A stretch of DNA of 19,937 nt from Rhodospirillaceae bacterium TMED167 (GCA_002170915.1 NHHQ01000075.1:1-19937); one strand, 5' to 3'; numbered from the stretch's first letter, positions 1-4,847 are shown. Notes: generated by a model from the sequence alone, not told the origin. Numbers and translations: made by a program.

Positions 1-2
1 AT

Positions 3-65
3 TGGGAAAACCTCGAGACGACTGACGAAATATACAGCTCTCAAAAGTCTTTTAAGGGGACCTAG
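3..65 (+). CDS. C-terminal end of a fourth ELRQNT-family membrane protein (partial)
   Basis: An open frame enters from the left edge and ends at TAG 63-65. Its last 20 residues begin WENLETTDEIYSS. They line up with the C-termini of the complete paralogs downstream (for example YWEALDNSPKAIITKS, then a short tail and stop). The stop codon is the first triplet of a tag repeat, as for the neighbouring genes. I infer that the paralog array continues to the left of the window. The fragment is short, so membership rests on the WE-x-L-[ED] pattern and on the matching position relative to the tag. Confidence 0.6.
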   Translation, partial: WENLETTDEIYSSQKSFKGT

Positions 66-86
66 CGCCCCCGCCTATAAGTGAGC
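62..86. repeat. Cassette tag repeat, copy 1
   Basis: The core TAGCGCCCCCGC starts on the stop codon of the preceding gene. On the minus strand it reads LTYRRGR-stop, matching the last codons LTYKRGR-stop of the phosphoesterase at 2463-3188. An in-frame TAA just upstream of that L on the minus strand marks the limit of the match. It is the shortest and most diverged of the five copies. Confidence 0.75.
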
Positions 87-94
87 TAATTATT

Positions 95-102
95 GAGAGG
101 AG
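95..102 (+). promoter_or_regulatory. Ribosome binding site of the Rap1a-like gene
   Basis: GAGAGGAG lies 6 nt before ATG 109. It fixes the start and, unlike the sites of the ELRQNT paralogs, is not paired in a hairpin. Confidence 0.7.
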
Positions 103-108
103 TGAGTT

Positions 109-444
109 ATGCGTTATGCAATTATGATTTTAGCATTGGTTGGCGTGCTGGCTTTGCCGAGACCAGCCGCAGCTCTTGACGGTAATGAATTGCTAGATCG
201 CTGTACACATGAGGATGAAGCAGTTGAGCTATGGTGCATGGGTTACGCCAGCGGCTGGCATGGACGGAACGCAATTCGTGCAAAGGGTGATTCAAATCCT
301 ATCTGTTTCCCAGAAGCGCGAGCTAGCCAATTTAAGGATGTGCTAGTTAAATACTTAAAAAACCATCCCGAGACACGCCATCAACACGCCGTACTCTTAA
401 CATTCAAAGCCTTCAAAGAAGCCTTCCCCTGCCCGAAGAACTAA
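109..444 (+). CDS. Rap1a/Tai-like secreted immunity-type protein
   Basis: A 111-aa exported protein. Residues 1-22 form a signal peptide: a short basic start, a hydrophobic core IMILALVGVLAL, and an AAA cleavage region. The mature part has four cysteines (C32, C43, C66, C108) and the pattern G-x-x-L-x-x-C, then W-C-x-G-Y-x-x-G, then I-C-F-P, then HP and a final FPC. This is the layout of the Rap1a/Tai immunity-protein family, periplasmic proteins that in Serratia neutralise type VI secretion amidase effectors. Here there is no effector or T6SS gene nearby. The gene stands alone between two tag repeats, so an orphan immunity or general envelope role is inference. The family call rests on motif pattern only. 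Confidence 0.7.
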   Translation: MRYAIMILALVGVLALPRPAAALDGNELLDRCTHEDEAVELWCMGYASGWHGRNAIRAKGDSNPICFPEARASQFKDVLVKYLKNHPETRHQHAVLLTFKAFKEAFPCPKN

Positions 445-480
445 CGCCCCCGCTTGTAGGTCAGAAACTCCGTCGCTAAA
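441..480. repeat. Cassette tag repeat, copy 2
   Basis: It starts on the TAA stop of the Rap1a-like gene with the core TAACGCCCCCGCTTGTAG. On the minus strand it reads ATEFLTYKRGR-stop, against AAEFLTYKRGR-stop in the phosphoesterase gene. The first ~22 bases differ from copy 5 (2463) at one position only. The stretch GCTAAA at its right end leads into the hairpin of the next gene. Confidence 0.9.
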
Positions 481-510
481 CCTCCATCAGTTAACAATCA
501 AAGATGGAGG
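481..510 (+). promoter_or_regulatory. Hairpin sequestering the Shine-Dalgarno of the 516 gene
   Basis: CCTCCATC (481-488) pairs perfectly with GATGGAGG (503-510) around a 14-nt A/T-rich loop. The right arm contains GGAGG, placed 5 nt before ATG 516. The whole ribosome binding site would be paired in the folded RNA. The same arms recur at 1023 and 1592. Confidence 0.7.
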
Positions 511-515
511 GCGAA

Positions 516-1001
516 ATGCCGTTACAAGAAATCTCGCACATTGCCGAAATGGTGGTTAACATAGCCGTAGTTATTTCAATAATTTTTGTAGCAATCGAGC
601 TGAGGCAGAACACCTATGTTACTCGCAAATCAATGGGGGCCGAACGGCAGCAGCGCTTTAACTGGATTATGGAGCTGATCGCTACCAACGAAGAATTTCG
701 GGATTTTTACCACAGGCTCGAATTTGAAGAGGCTTTTGACGAACTGGATCAAAAAGAACGCCATCGTGCGGTGGCGATAGGTCTCAGGGTCACACGCCCA
801 ATGTTGGATGAGCTGGTTGCATATCATGATGGTCAAATTTCATCCGATGAGTTTTTCTCACTTGAGACCAATATCCGGCGGGCTAAAAACCGCCCGTGGA
901 TAAATGCTGCTTATGAACATTCAAAAGCGGAGTATTCAAAGAAAGTGCAAACGCACTGGGAAAAAATTGAGACGGTAGATGGTCATCGTCCCCGCTTGTA
1001 G
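516..1001 (+). CDS. ELRQNT-family single-TM protein, paralog A
   Basis: A 161-aa protein of unknown function. I place the start at ATG 516 (MPLQE) because GGAGG precedes it correctly; the ATG at 504 lies inside the hairpin arm and has no ribosome binding site. Residues 8-30 (IAEMVVNIAVVISIIFVAIEL) form one membrane helix, followed by RQNT and a charged, helical cytoplasmic-looking domain of about 125 residues with W-rich patches. Many marine proteobacteria carry uncharacterised proteins with this N-terminal helix plus RQNT layout. It has no own stop at the usual place: its last residues HRPRL and the TAG come from tag copy 3. It is the most diverged of the three complete paralogs in its C-terminal half. 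Confidence 0.8.
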   Translation: MPLQEISHIAEMVVNIAVVISIIFVAIELRQNTYVTRKSMGAERQQRFNWIMELIATNEEFRDFYHRLEFEEAFDELDQKERHRAVAIGLRVTRPMLDELVAYHDGQISSDEFFSLETNIRRAKNRPWINAAYEHSKAEYSKKVQTHWEKIETVDGHRPRL

Positions 1002-1022
1002 CTCAAAAAACCAGCCGCTAAA
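983..1022. repeat. Cassette tag repeat, copy 3
   Basis: It overlaps the end of paralog A: the usual stop triplet reads CAT here, so the gene runs into the tag and ends at its TTG-TAG. On the minus strand it reads AAGFLSYKRGR followed by TGA, nearly the phosphoesterase terminus. The C-terminal arginine and the glycine before it use different synonymous codons from copy 2. Confidence 0.85.
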
Positions 1023-1052
1023 CCTCCATCACTTAACAATCAACGATGGAGG
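1023..1052 (+). promoter_or_regulatory. Hairpin sequestering the Shine-Dalgarno of the 1058 gene
   Basis: CCTCCATC (1023-1030) and GATGGAGG (1045-1052) form the same perfect 8-bp stem as at 481. The loop differs at two positions. GGAGG sits 5 nt before ATG 1058. Confidence 0.7.
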
Positions 1053-1057
1053 GCGAA

Positions 1058-1555
1058 ATGCCATTACAAGAAATGTATTACATTGCTGAAATGGTGGTCG
1101 GCGTAGCCGTCATAATTTCAATAATTTTTGTCGCAATCGAGCTGCGGCAAAATACTTACATGTTACGAAAATCTCAATCAGATCAGCGACGACTCCATTT
1201 TAACTGGGTCTACGAGACTAACTGCACTGATCCAGAATTTAGGGCTTGGCACCGCCGCCTGGATGAGGACTGGGATAACTATAACGAAGATGAGCGGTAT
1301 CGAGGCCTTCAACTTGGTATACGAACCTTGCGTTTGTATTTAGAAGAGGTGACGGATTATTTCGACGGACAACTATCAAAGTCTGAATATCGGGTACTTC
1401 AGCAAACCATGATAATGGCCGCAAAGAAACCGAACATTCAGTTGGCGTATAGCGTGATAAAACACGCGTACTCGGAAAAAGTTCAAAAATGGTTCGAGGG
1501 CTTCGATAGCACCGTGGAGCCTATGTTTGCTAAAGCCCTAAAACAGGAGGCCTAG
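1058..1555 (+). CDS. ELRQNT-family single-TM protein, paralog B
   Basis: A 165-aa protein. The start is ATG 1058 (MPLQE), set by GGAGG in the hairpin arm; the in-frame ATG at 1046 is inside the stem. One membrane helix spans about residues 8-30, then ELRQNT, then a soluble region with FNWVYET, an acidic DEDWDNYNEDERYR stretch, and a C-terminal AYSEKVQKWFEGF motif. The first ~33 residues are almost identical to paralogs A and C, and the soluble part is most like C. The function is unknown. An N-terminal anchor with a diverging soluble domain would fit a membrane-associated sensor or protection factor, but that is inference. It ends at TAG 1553-1555, the first triplet of tag copy 4. Confidence 0.8.
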   Translation: MPLQEMYYIAEMVVGVAVIISIIFVAIELRQNTYMLRKSQSDQRRLHFNWVYETNCTDPEFRAWHRRLDEDWDNYNEDERYRGLQLGIRTLRLYLEEVTDYFDGQLSKSEYRVLQQTMIMAAKKPNIQLAYSVIKHAYSEKVQKWFEGFDSTVEPMFAKALKQEA

Positions 1556-1591
1556 CGCCCCCGCTTGTTCGCTAAAAACCAAGTCGCTAAA
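1552..1591. repeat. Cassette tag repeat, copy 4
   Basis: It starts on the TAG stop of paralog B with TAGCGCCCCCGCTTGT. On the minus strand it reads ATWFLANKRGR-stop. The KRGR-stop end and the FL pair are kept while intervening residues have drifted. GTCGCTAAA at the right end leads to the third hairpin. Confidence 0.85.
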
Positions 1592-1621
1592 CCTCCATCA
1601 GTTAACACTCAACGATGGAGG
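1592..1621 (+). promoter_or_regulatory. Hairpin sequestering the Shine-Dalgarno of the 1627 gene
   Basis: CCTCCATC (1592-1599) pairs with GATGGAGG (1614-1621). The stem is identical to the other two although the bases just after it (GAC AAA rather than GGC GAA) have changed. Confidence 0.7.
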
Positions 1622-1626
1622 ACAAA

Positions 1627-2121
1627 ATGCCGTTACAAGAAATTTATTACATTGCCGAGATGGTGGTGGGATTGGCCGTGATCATATCCATAGTGTTTGT
1701 CGCGATTGAGCTTCGTCAGAACACTCGCATGATGAGAAAATCAACAGCCGATCAGCGCCGGCAACATTTTAATTGGGTTTACGAGACCACCGTTACGGAT
1801 AATGACGTCAGAGCCTTTCAACTGAGGATTGATAGTGATTGGGACCAACTTAATGAAAACGAGAGGTATCGTGCTTGGGCATTAGGCATGCGGACAATAC
1901 GCTCGCTACTGGACGAGTTAGCAGCTTATTTTGATGGGCAATTATCGGTCGATGAGTGGAACGTATTGAGTTTTAATCTCGAGTTTTTGGCTAGTCGCCC
2001 AAATGTTCAGTTAGCTTATGACTTCGTGAAGACATCCTATTCAGAACGAGTACAAAAATATTGGGAGGCTCTAGATAACTCTCCCAAGGCAATAATCACT
2101 AAGTCAGTTCAGGCGAGTTAG
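1627..2121 (+). CDS. ELRQNT-family single-TM protein, paralog C
   Basis: A 164-aa protein starting at ATG 1627 (MPLQE) behind GGAGG. The membrane helix is at about residues 8-30, followed by ELRQNT. The soluble part carries FNWVYETT, SDWDQLNENERYR and SYSERVQKYWEAL, all with counterparts in paralog B. It is the only complete paralog not directly followed by a tag: 60 nt of unrelated sequence separate it from the next small gene. No catalytic motif is visible and I do not recognise a characterised family. Confidence 0.8.
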   Translation: MPLQEIYYIAEMVVGLAVIISIVFVAIELRQNTRMMRKSTADQRRQHFNWVYETTVTDNDVRAFQLRIDSDWDQLNENERYRAWALGMRTIRSLLDELAAYFDGQLSVDEWNVLSFNLEFLASRPNVQLAYDFVKTSYSERVQKYWEALDNSPKAIITKSVQAS

Positions 2122-2181
2122 TGAGGATTTTCTGAGAGTGTACGACATTAATGAGTTGATGGTTAAAAAAGGGGGCCAAAA

Positions 2182-2466
2182 ATGGCTACGACTAGAAAAA
2201 AGGCAGCGGACGAACCGGCGACCATAACGGTCGCAGATAAGTTAAAAGGCATGGAAGTGTTCATGTCGGTGATCACGATCAGCATTCTCGTGCTGGCCGG
2301 AAGCGCGGCCTACGCTGCCTATAACACCGGCGATCAACTCGCTGTTAGCGCTAAAGGCTACTTCGCGTGGCAAACTAGAAATGGTGCTATTCGGCAATGC
2401 ACTTTGTACAGTGCTAAAAACGATATTGGTTGCACCGCTTGGTGGTTGGCTAGTGATTCAGACTAA
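2182..2466 (+). CDS. Small single-TM protein of unknown function
   Basis: A 94-aa protein with a lysine-rich start, one hydrophobic segment at about residues 27-47 (VFMSVITISILVLAGSAAYAA), and an outer domain containing two cysteines (C73, C84) and several tryptophans. GGGGG lies 6 nt before ATG 2182. The topology suggests a short cytoplasmic tail with a small periplasmic domain, possibly held by a disulfide. It ends on TAA 2464-2466, which overlaps the antisense stop of the phosphoesterase gene by 4 nt (the gene ends at 2463-2466 interlock). No family recognised. Confidence 0.7.
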   Translation: MATTRKKAADEPATITVADKLKGMEVFMSVITISILVLAGSAAYAAYNTGDQLAVSAKGYFAWQTRNGAIRQCTLYSAKNDIGCTAWWLASDSD

Positions 2467-2498
2467 CGCCCTCGCTTGTAGGTCAAAAACTCTGCGGC
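2463..2498. repeat. Cassette tag repeat, copy 5 (genuine phosphoesterase 3' end)
   Basis: This copy is both the end of the 94-aa gene and the last codons (AAEFLTYKRGR-stop) of the minus-strand phosphoesterase. It is the only copy joined to a full upstream coding frame on the minus strand, so I take it as the parent of, or the currently active version of, the four displaced copies. Confidence 0.85.
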
Positions 2499-3188
2499 CT
2501 CTTGAGGCTCGGCAAAGACTGAAATAAAGCCCGTGGCGCTTACGGGGTCCGGATCGAACACTGCTGTGATGGTGTGGCCCAGATGTTGCGCCTCGAAGCC
2601 CTTAACCTCCTCGTACTCACCATGGCCCTTAAAACCCTTGGCTCGGCACATATGAACCACCCTGCCTTGCATTTCGGTGGTCATCATTCCCCAAGTATGC
2701 CGATGGCCTGCTATATATATGTCTGCAGACAGGCCTGATTTATTGTACCGGGCCTCCTTCACTTGGCCGTGCAGCGGATGCCACTGAGAGCCGCCAGGAT
2801 GGTCGTGGCGCACGTCTAGGACCGCTCGCTTACCATTCGGCCAAAGCAGCTCCACCATGGCCTGCCAATTCTCGTAGATGTTACCTACGCCTCGGATGTA
2901 CTCCAGAGGGTCTCCAGAGCCGCTCCAGGCGTCGTGGTTGCCCTTTATGATCAGCAGCGGATCGATGCTGGTAATGAACCAGTCAGCAAGTTGCCATGCC
3001 TGCTTGGTGGTCGCATTCGACTTGGCATATTCGGCCTGCAGACGACCGATCCAATTGTCCGTGTGATCGCCCAGGCTTACGCCCCGCATGCCGTCGGTCC
3101 TTTGACATATGGCCACGCAGCGCCTCAGCTCCGGCCAGTCGCATTGCGGACTATCGACATGCGGGTCGCCAAAAAACATCAGCCCCAC
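2463..3188 (-). CDS. Calcineurin-like metallophosphoesterase, phage-type, probably 5' truncated
   Basis: About 241 aa from a GTG at 3188 (ATG at 3179 is an alternative). The metallophosphoesterase metal-binding motifs appear in order: GDPHVD (D8, H10), GDHTDNW (D41), GNHD (N84-H85), a histidine pair H128/H130, and GHRH (H162, H164). These define a two-metal hydrolase of phosphomonoesters, phosphodiesters or nucleotides. Similar proteins are common in tailed phages and prophages. Neither start has a good ribosome binding site. The frame stays open upstream of 3188, but that DNA is antisense to an EthD fragment, so the native N-terminus was probably lost at a junction near 3190. The gene is convergent with the array, and its 3' end supplies the tag sequence. 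Confidence 0.75.
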   Translation of the reverse strand: MGLMFFGDPHVDSPQCDWPELRRCVAICQRTDGMRGVSLGDHTDNWIGRLQAEYAKSNATTKQAWQLADWFITSIDPLLIIKGNHDAWSGSGDPLEYIRGVGNIYENWQAMVELLWPNGKRAVLDVRHDHPGGSQWHPLHGQVKEARYNKSGLSADIYIAGHRHTWGMMTTEMQGRVVHMCRAKGFKGHGEYEEVKGFEAQHLGHTITAVFDPDPVSATGFISVFAEPQEAAEFLTYKRGR

Positions 3189-3194
3189 CGGCTT

Positions 3195-3383
3195 GTTGCA
3201 GGAATGGCCACCCCCGACCCTAATATCGAACCTCCATTCCAGGTAATGGCAATAATGGAAGTTGAATCAATCGAGCGGTTTAAAGAAGTTATGGAGGCTT
3301 CAGGGAATGCAATTGATTCAGACATACCTAACTACACTGATGTGGAGCCTGTAATTCAAATAAGTAACAGCTTTTGGAAGTAA
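3195..3383 (+). pseudogene. C-terminal fragment of an EthD-family gene
   Basis: From GTT 3195 the frame reads VAGMATPDPNIEPPF, then an alpha-beta segment, and then DSDIPNYTDVEPVIQIS. The ending is the typical EthD-family C-terminus (D-I-P-N-[YF]-T-x-x-x-P-V-x-Q-I-S). EthD-like proteins are small ferredoxin-fold factors of about 100-130 aa, found with oxidative catabolic genes. The N-terminal half is missing. Upstream of about 3195 the same frame is merely antisense to the phosphoesterase. This marks a deletion or insertion junction and gives the right edge of the cassette region. An internal ATG at 3204 could permit a short product, but I call it a remnant. Confidence 0.7.
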
Positions 3384-3394
3384 CCGGATCAAGC

Positions 3395-3470
3395 TTAGCC
3401 AAGATCGTCCTTAGTCAACTCGACCTTGTGGCCCAATGCGTGGCGGATTTTCCAGCTTGGGTCCCTCGAC
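3395..3470 (-). pseudogene. Short C-terminal coding remnant (WKIRHALGHK)
   Basis: On the minus strand a frame ending at TAA 3395-3397 reads SRDPSWKIRHALGHKVELT and then DDLG. The composition is protein-like, with basic and aromatic residues and a clean stop. It resembles the tail of a small phage-type protein, but no start codon or ribosome binding site precedes it. The family is not recognised. Confidence 0.35.
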
Positions 3471-3476
3471 TTAGGC

Positions 3477-3692
3477 CTAACTGCCTCGGAGTGTTTCGTC
3501 GACTTCGGCAATGTATTTCCCCTCGGTTCCAGCGCCCAGCGGAGTGTTGTAGTAGCATTTCCAATCGCGGGCCTGGCCTTCAAGGTCACCCCCATCAGGC
3601 AGAGCCTCAGGCGCTCGGTAATAGCAAAGCCTTTGCCTAGCGCCTGGCGTGTGCGCCTCACGGATGCTAAATCCAAGGACATGTCTGCAATA
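3477..3692 (-). pseudogene. C-terminal fragment of an unrecognised gene (YYNTPLGAGTEGKYI)
   Basis: On the minus strand the frame between an in-frame TAA at 3693-3695 and TAG 3477-3479 reads about 71 residues of convincing protein: GFSIREAHTPGARQRLCYY, then DGGDLEGQARDWKCYYNTPL, then KYIAEVDETLRGS. It contains no ATG, so the 5' part of the gene is gone. The break falls where the plus-strand gene at 3681 begins. I do not recognise the family; phage origin is a guess from context. Confidence 0.45.
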
Positions 3693-3887
3693 TTATTCGG
3701 CCTGATAGCCCTCGGTTACGTTTGGTTAGCTGTTCAAGCTAACAATAAATTTGAGCTTCATTTGCGAAGGGCGAGGCTCAGTAAAAGTGTTATTGACCGT
3801 CCTAGTTGGTTATTTAAAGACGCGGTGTTCGTTGTGATGGTTGGCCCGCCACTTTTATGTTTTGCCGTATTCGCATTTACTTACTGA
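3681..3887 (+). CDS. Small two-TM membrane protein
   Basis: A 68-aa protein from ATG 3681 (MSAILFGLIALGYVWLAVQA). Two hydrophobic segments at about residues 2-19 and 48-67 flank a basic loop (LHLRRARLSK). The frame is open far upstream, but that sequence is antisense to another coding remnant, so I use the internal ATG. The Shine-Dalgarno-like AAGGA at 3675-3679 is very close to the start, which weakens the call. Function unknown. Confidence 0.5.
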   Translation: MSAILFGLIALGYVWLAVQANNKFELHLRRARLSKSVIDRPSWLFKDAVFVVMVGPPLLCFAVFAFTY

Positions 3888-3899
3888 CCATAACTGGGG

Positions 3900-4181
3900 T
3901 CACCCATCACGCCCGTCGCATGCATCAGCAAAGAAGCGGGGCCATTTTGTTAAGCTCATCACCCTAAGCCAGAAGCACTTGCCTACTGCCTTAGCCATCA
4001 GCAGCATGATGTAAACCGTAGGGAACATGTGATTAAACTCAGCGCGTCCCGCACGGTTGGTTCCCGTAGTCACCCAGCGAATGTCGTCGAAAAACTTATT
4101 GATCATCGTAAGTGCAACCTCATGATTAATTAAGCCATGCGGAAACCACATGTCTGCATTCGCTGAATAACGTGGTCCAAA
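3900..4181 (-). pseudogene. C-terminal fragment of an unrecognised gene (WFPHGLINHEVALTM)
   Basis: The minus-strand frame from an upstream in-frame stop at 4182-4184 to TGA 3900-3902 reads about 93 residues. It begins FGPRYSANADMWFPHGL and passes through FFDDIRWVTTGTNRAGRAEF to SLTKWPRFFADACDGRDG. An ATG at 4151 would give 83 aa, but protein-like sequence continues before it and there is no ribosome binding site. I therefore read it as a gene that lost its 5' end next to the plus-strand gene pair at 4227. Family unknown. Confidence 0.45.
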
Positions 4182-4226
4182 TTACAGCTCCAACCATATT
4201 CTCTTGTAGGCAATTGGAGACTTCAA

Positions 4227-4424
4227 ATGAACGCAAAGACCACTTTAGATCGCCCCTTTTATGTAGCAGAAATGCTCGCGTCCGCAGACCAAATGATGGC
4301 TGATGTTGAGGTGTTAGACACGCCTGAGAAAACAAACGCGCTTCTCGGATATCTCTCACAACTCACTCATTACAGCTATGACGCCTGGATCGCCCGTAGT
4401 GGCGTAGCAGGCTCGGTGGAGTAG
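4227..4424 (+). CDS. Small protein of the MNA-PFYV pair, first member
   Basis: A 65-aa soluble protein. TTGGAG lies 7 nt before ATG 4227. It begins MNAKTTLDRPFYVAEMLA and ends with LSQLTHYSYDAWIARSG. The same frame of motifs (MNA-x-T, PFYV, LA, LT-x-x-SY-x-x-W) recurs in the next gene, so the two are homologous. There are no membrane segments or cysteines. Function unknown; the small size and tandem duplication would fit a phage-type accessory protein. Confidence 0.65.
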   Translation: MNAKTTLDRPFYVAEMLASADQMMADVEVLDTPEKTNALLGYLSQLTHYSYDAWIARSGVAGSVE

Positions 4425-4429
4425 GCACC

Positions 4430-4639
4430 ATGAATGCAATCACACGCAACGAAGCACCATTCTACGTAGACGACCTACTTGCAAAGATTTGTGTCAATAG
4501 TTCACCCGTTAACCAACCAATGGCGTCGAATACGTATATGCCGCAGGAAACAGAGGAACCCTCGAGTTGGTTTATGAAATTGACCGAGGCCAGCTATGCA
4601 GGATGGCGAAGAAACGGCTCGCAATCCTACGGCCTTTAG
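4430..4639 (+). CDS. Small protein of the MNA-PFYV pair, second member
   Basis: A 69-aa protein starting 5 nt after the previous stop, with GGAG overlapping the upstream gene's end. It begins MNAITRNEAPFYVDDLLA, has a divergent middle with one cysteine, and ends LTEASYAGWRRNG. Conservation is confined to the two ends of the pair, which suggests that these contact something constant while the middle varies. The two genes must be co-transcribed, and two hairpins follow them. Function unknown. Confidence 0.65.
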   Translation: MNAITRNEAPFYVDDLLAKICVNSSPVNQPMASNTYMPQETEEPSSWFMKLTEASYAGWRRNGSQSYGL

Positions 4640-4687
4640 ACACAGCAGTTTGGTCCGATAACATCGAACCCCGTTAGAGGGCCAAAA

Positions 4688-4726
4688 GGCTCCGTCAGCG
4701 CCTGAGTCGCGACGGCTGGCGGAGCC
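4688..4726 (+). terminator. Strong hairpin without a T-tract
   Basis: GGCTCCGTCAGC (4688-4699) pairs with GCTGGCGGAGCC (4715-4726) over 12 bp with one G-T wobble, around a 15-nt loop. No run of T follows, so it may be an RNA-stabilising or weak terminator structure after the small gene pair. Confidence 0.5.
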
Positions 4727-4804
4727 AGTTATGAGGCTTGCAGTATTTTCTACAGATAGTGCTCAAGCCGGTGCGACCTCGTCTCTCACCCAGGAGTGGG
4801 AGAC

Positions 4805-4847
4805 TAGCCCCGTCAGTTTGCCATCAGGCTGGCGGGGCTATTTATTT
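4805..4847 (+). terminator. Rho-independent terminator
   Basis: TAGCCCCGTCAG (4805-4816) pairs with CTGGCGGGGCTA (4829-4840), including one G-T wobble, and is followed at once by TTTATTT. The inner stem bases (CCGTCAG/CTGGCGG) repeat those of the hairpin at 4688. Confidence 0.8.

Noticed and set aside
504..515. Upstream in-frame ATG starts (504, 1046, 1615) of the ELRQNT paralogs
   Set aside because: These ATGs lie inside the stem arm that carries GGAGG and have no ribosome binding site; the downstream ATG has one at the right distance in all three genes.
62..1621. CRISPR-like array
   Set aside because: The repeats are ~35-75 bp, imperfect, and spaced by whole genes of about 300-500 bp; there are no short unique spacers.
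62..2498. Reading the tag array as an integron gene-cassette array with attC sites
   Set aside because: The layout is similar (one gene per repeat), but the repeats lack a convincing attC structure: no RYYYAAC/GTTRRRY pair at the ends in all copies and no conserved inner palindrome. No integron integrase is present in the window, and the tag instead encodes a phosphoesterase C-terminus. A search left of the window could reopen this.
2934..3194. Long plus-strand frame running into the EthD fragment
   Set aside because: It is antisense to conserved metallophosphoesterase motifs; only the part after about 3195 has EthD-like sequence.
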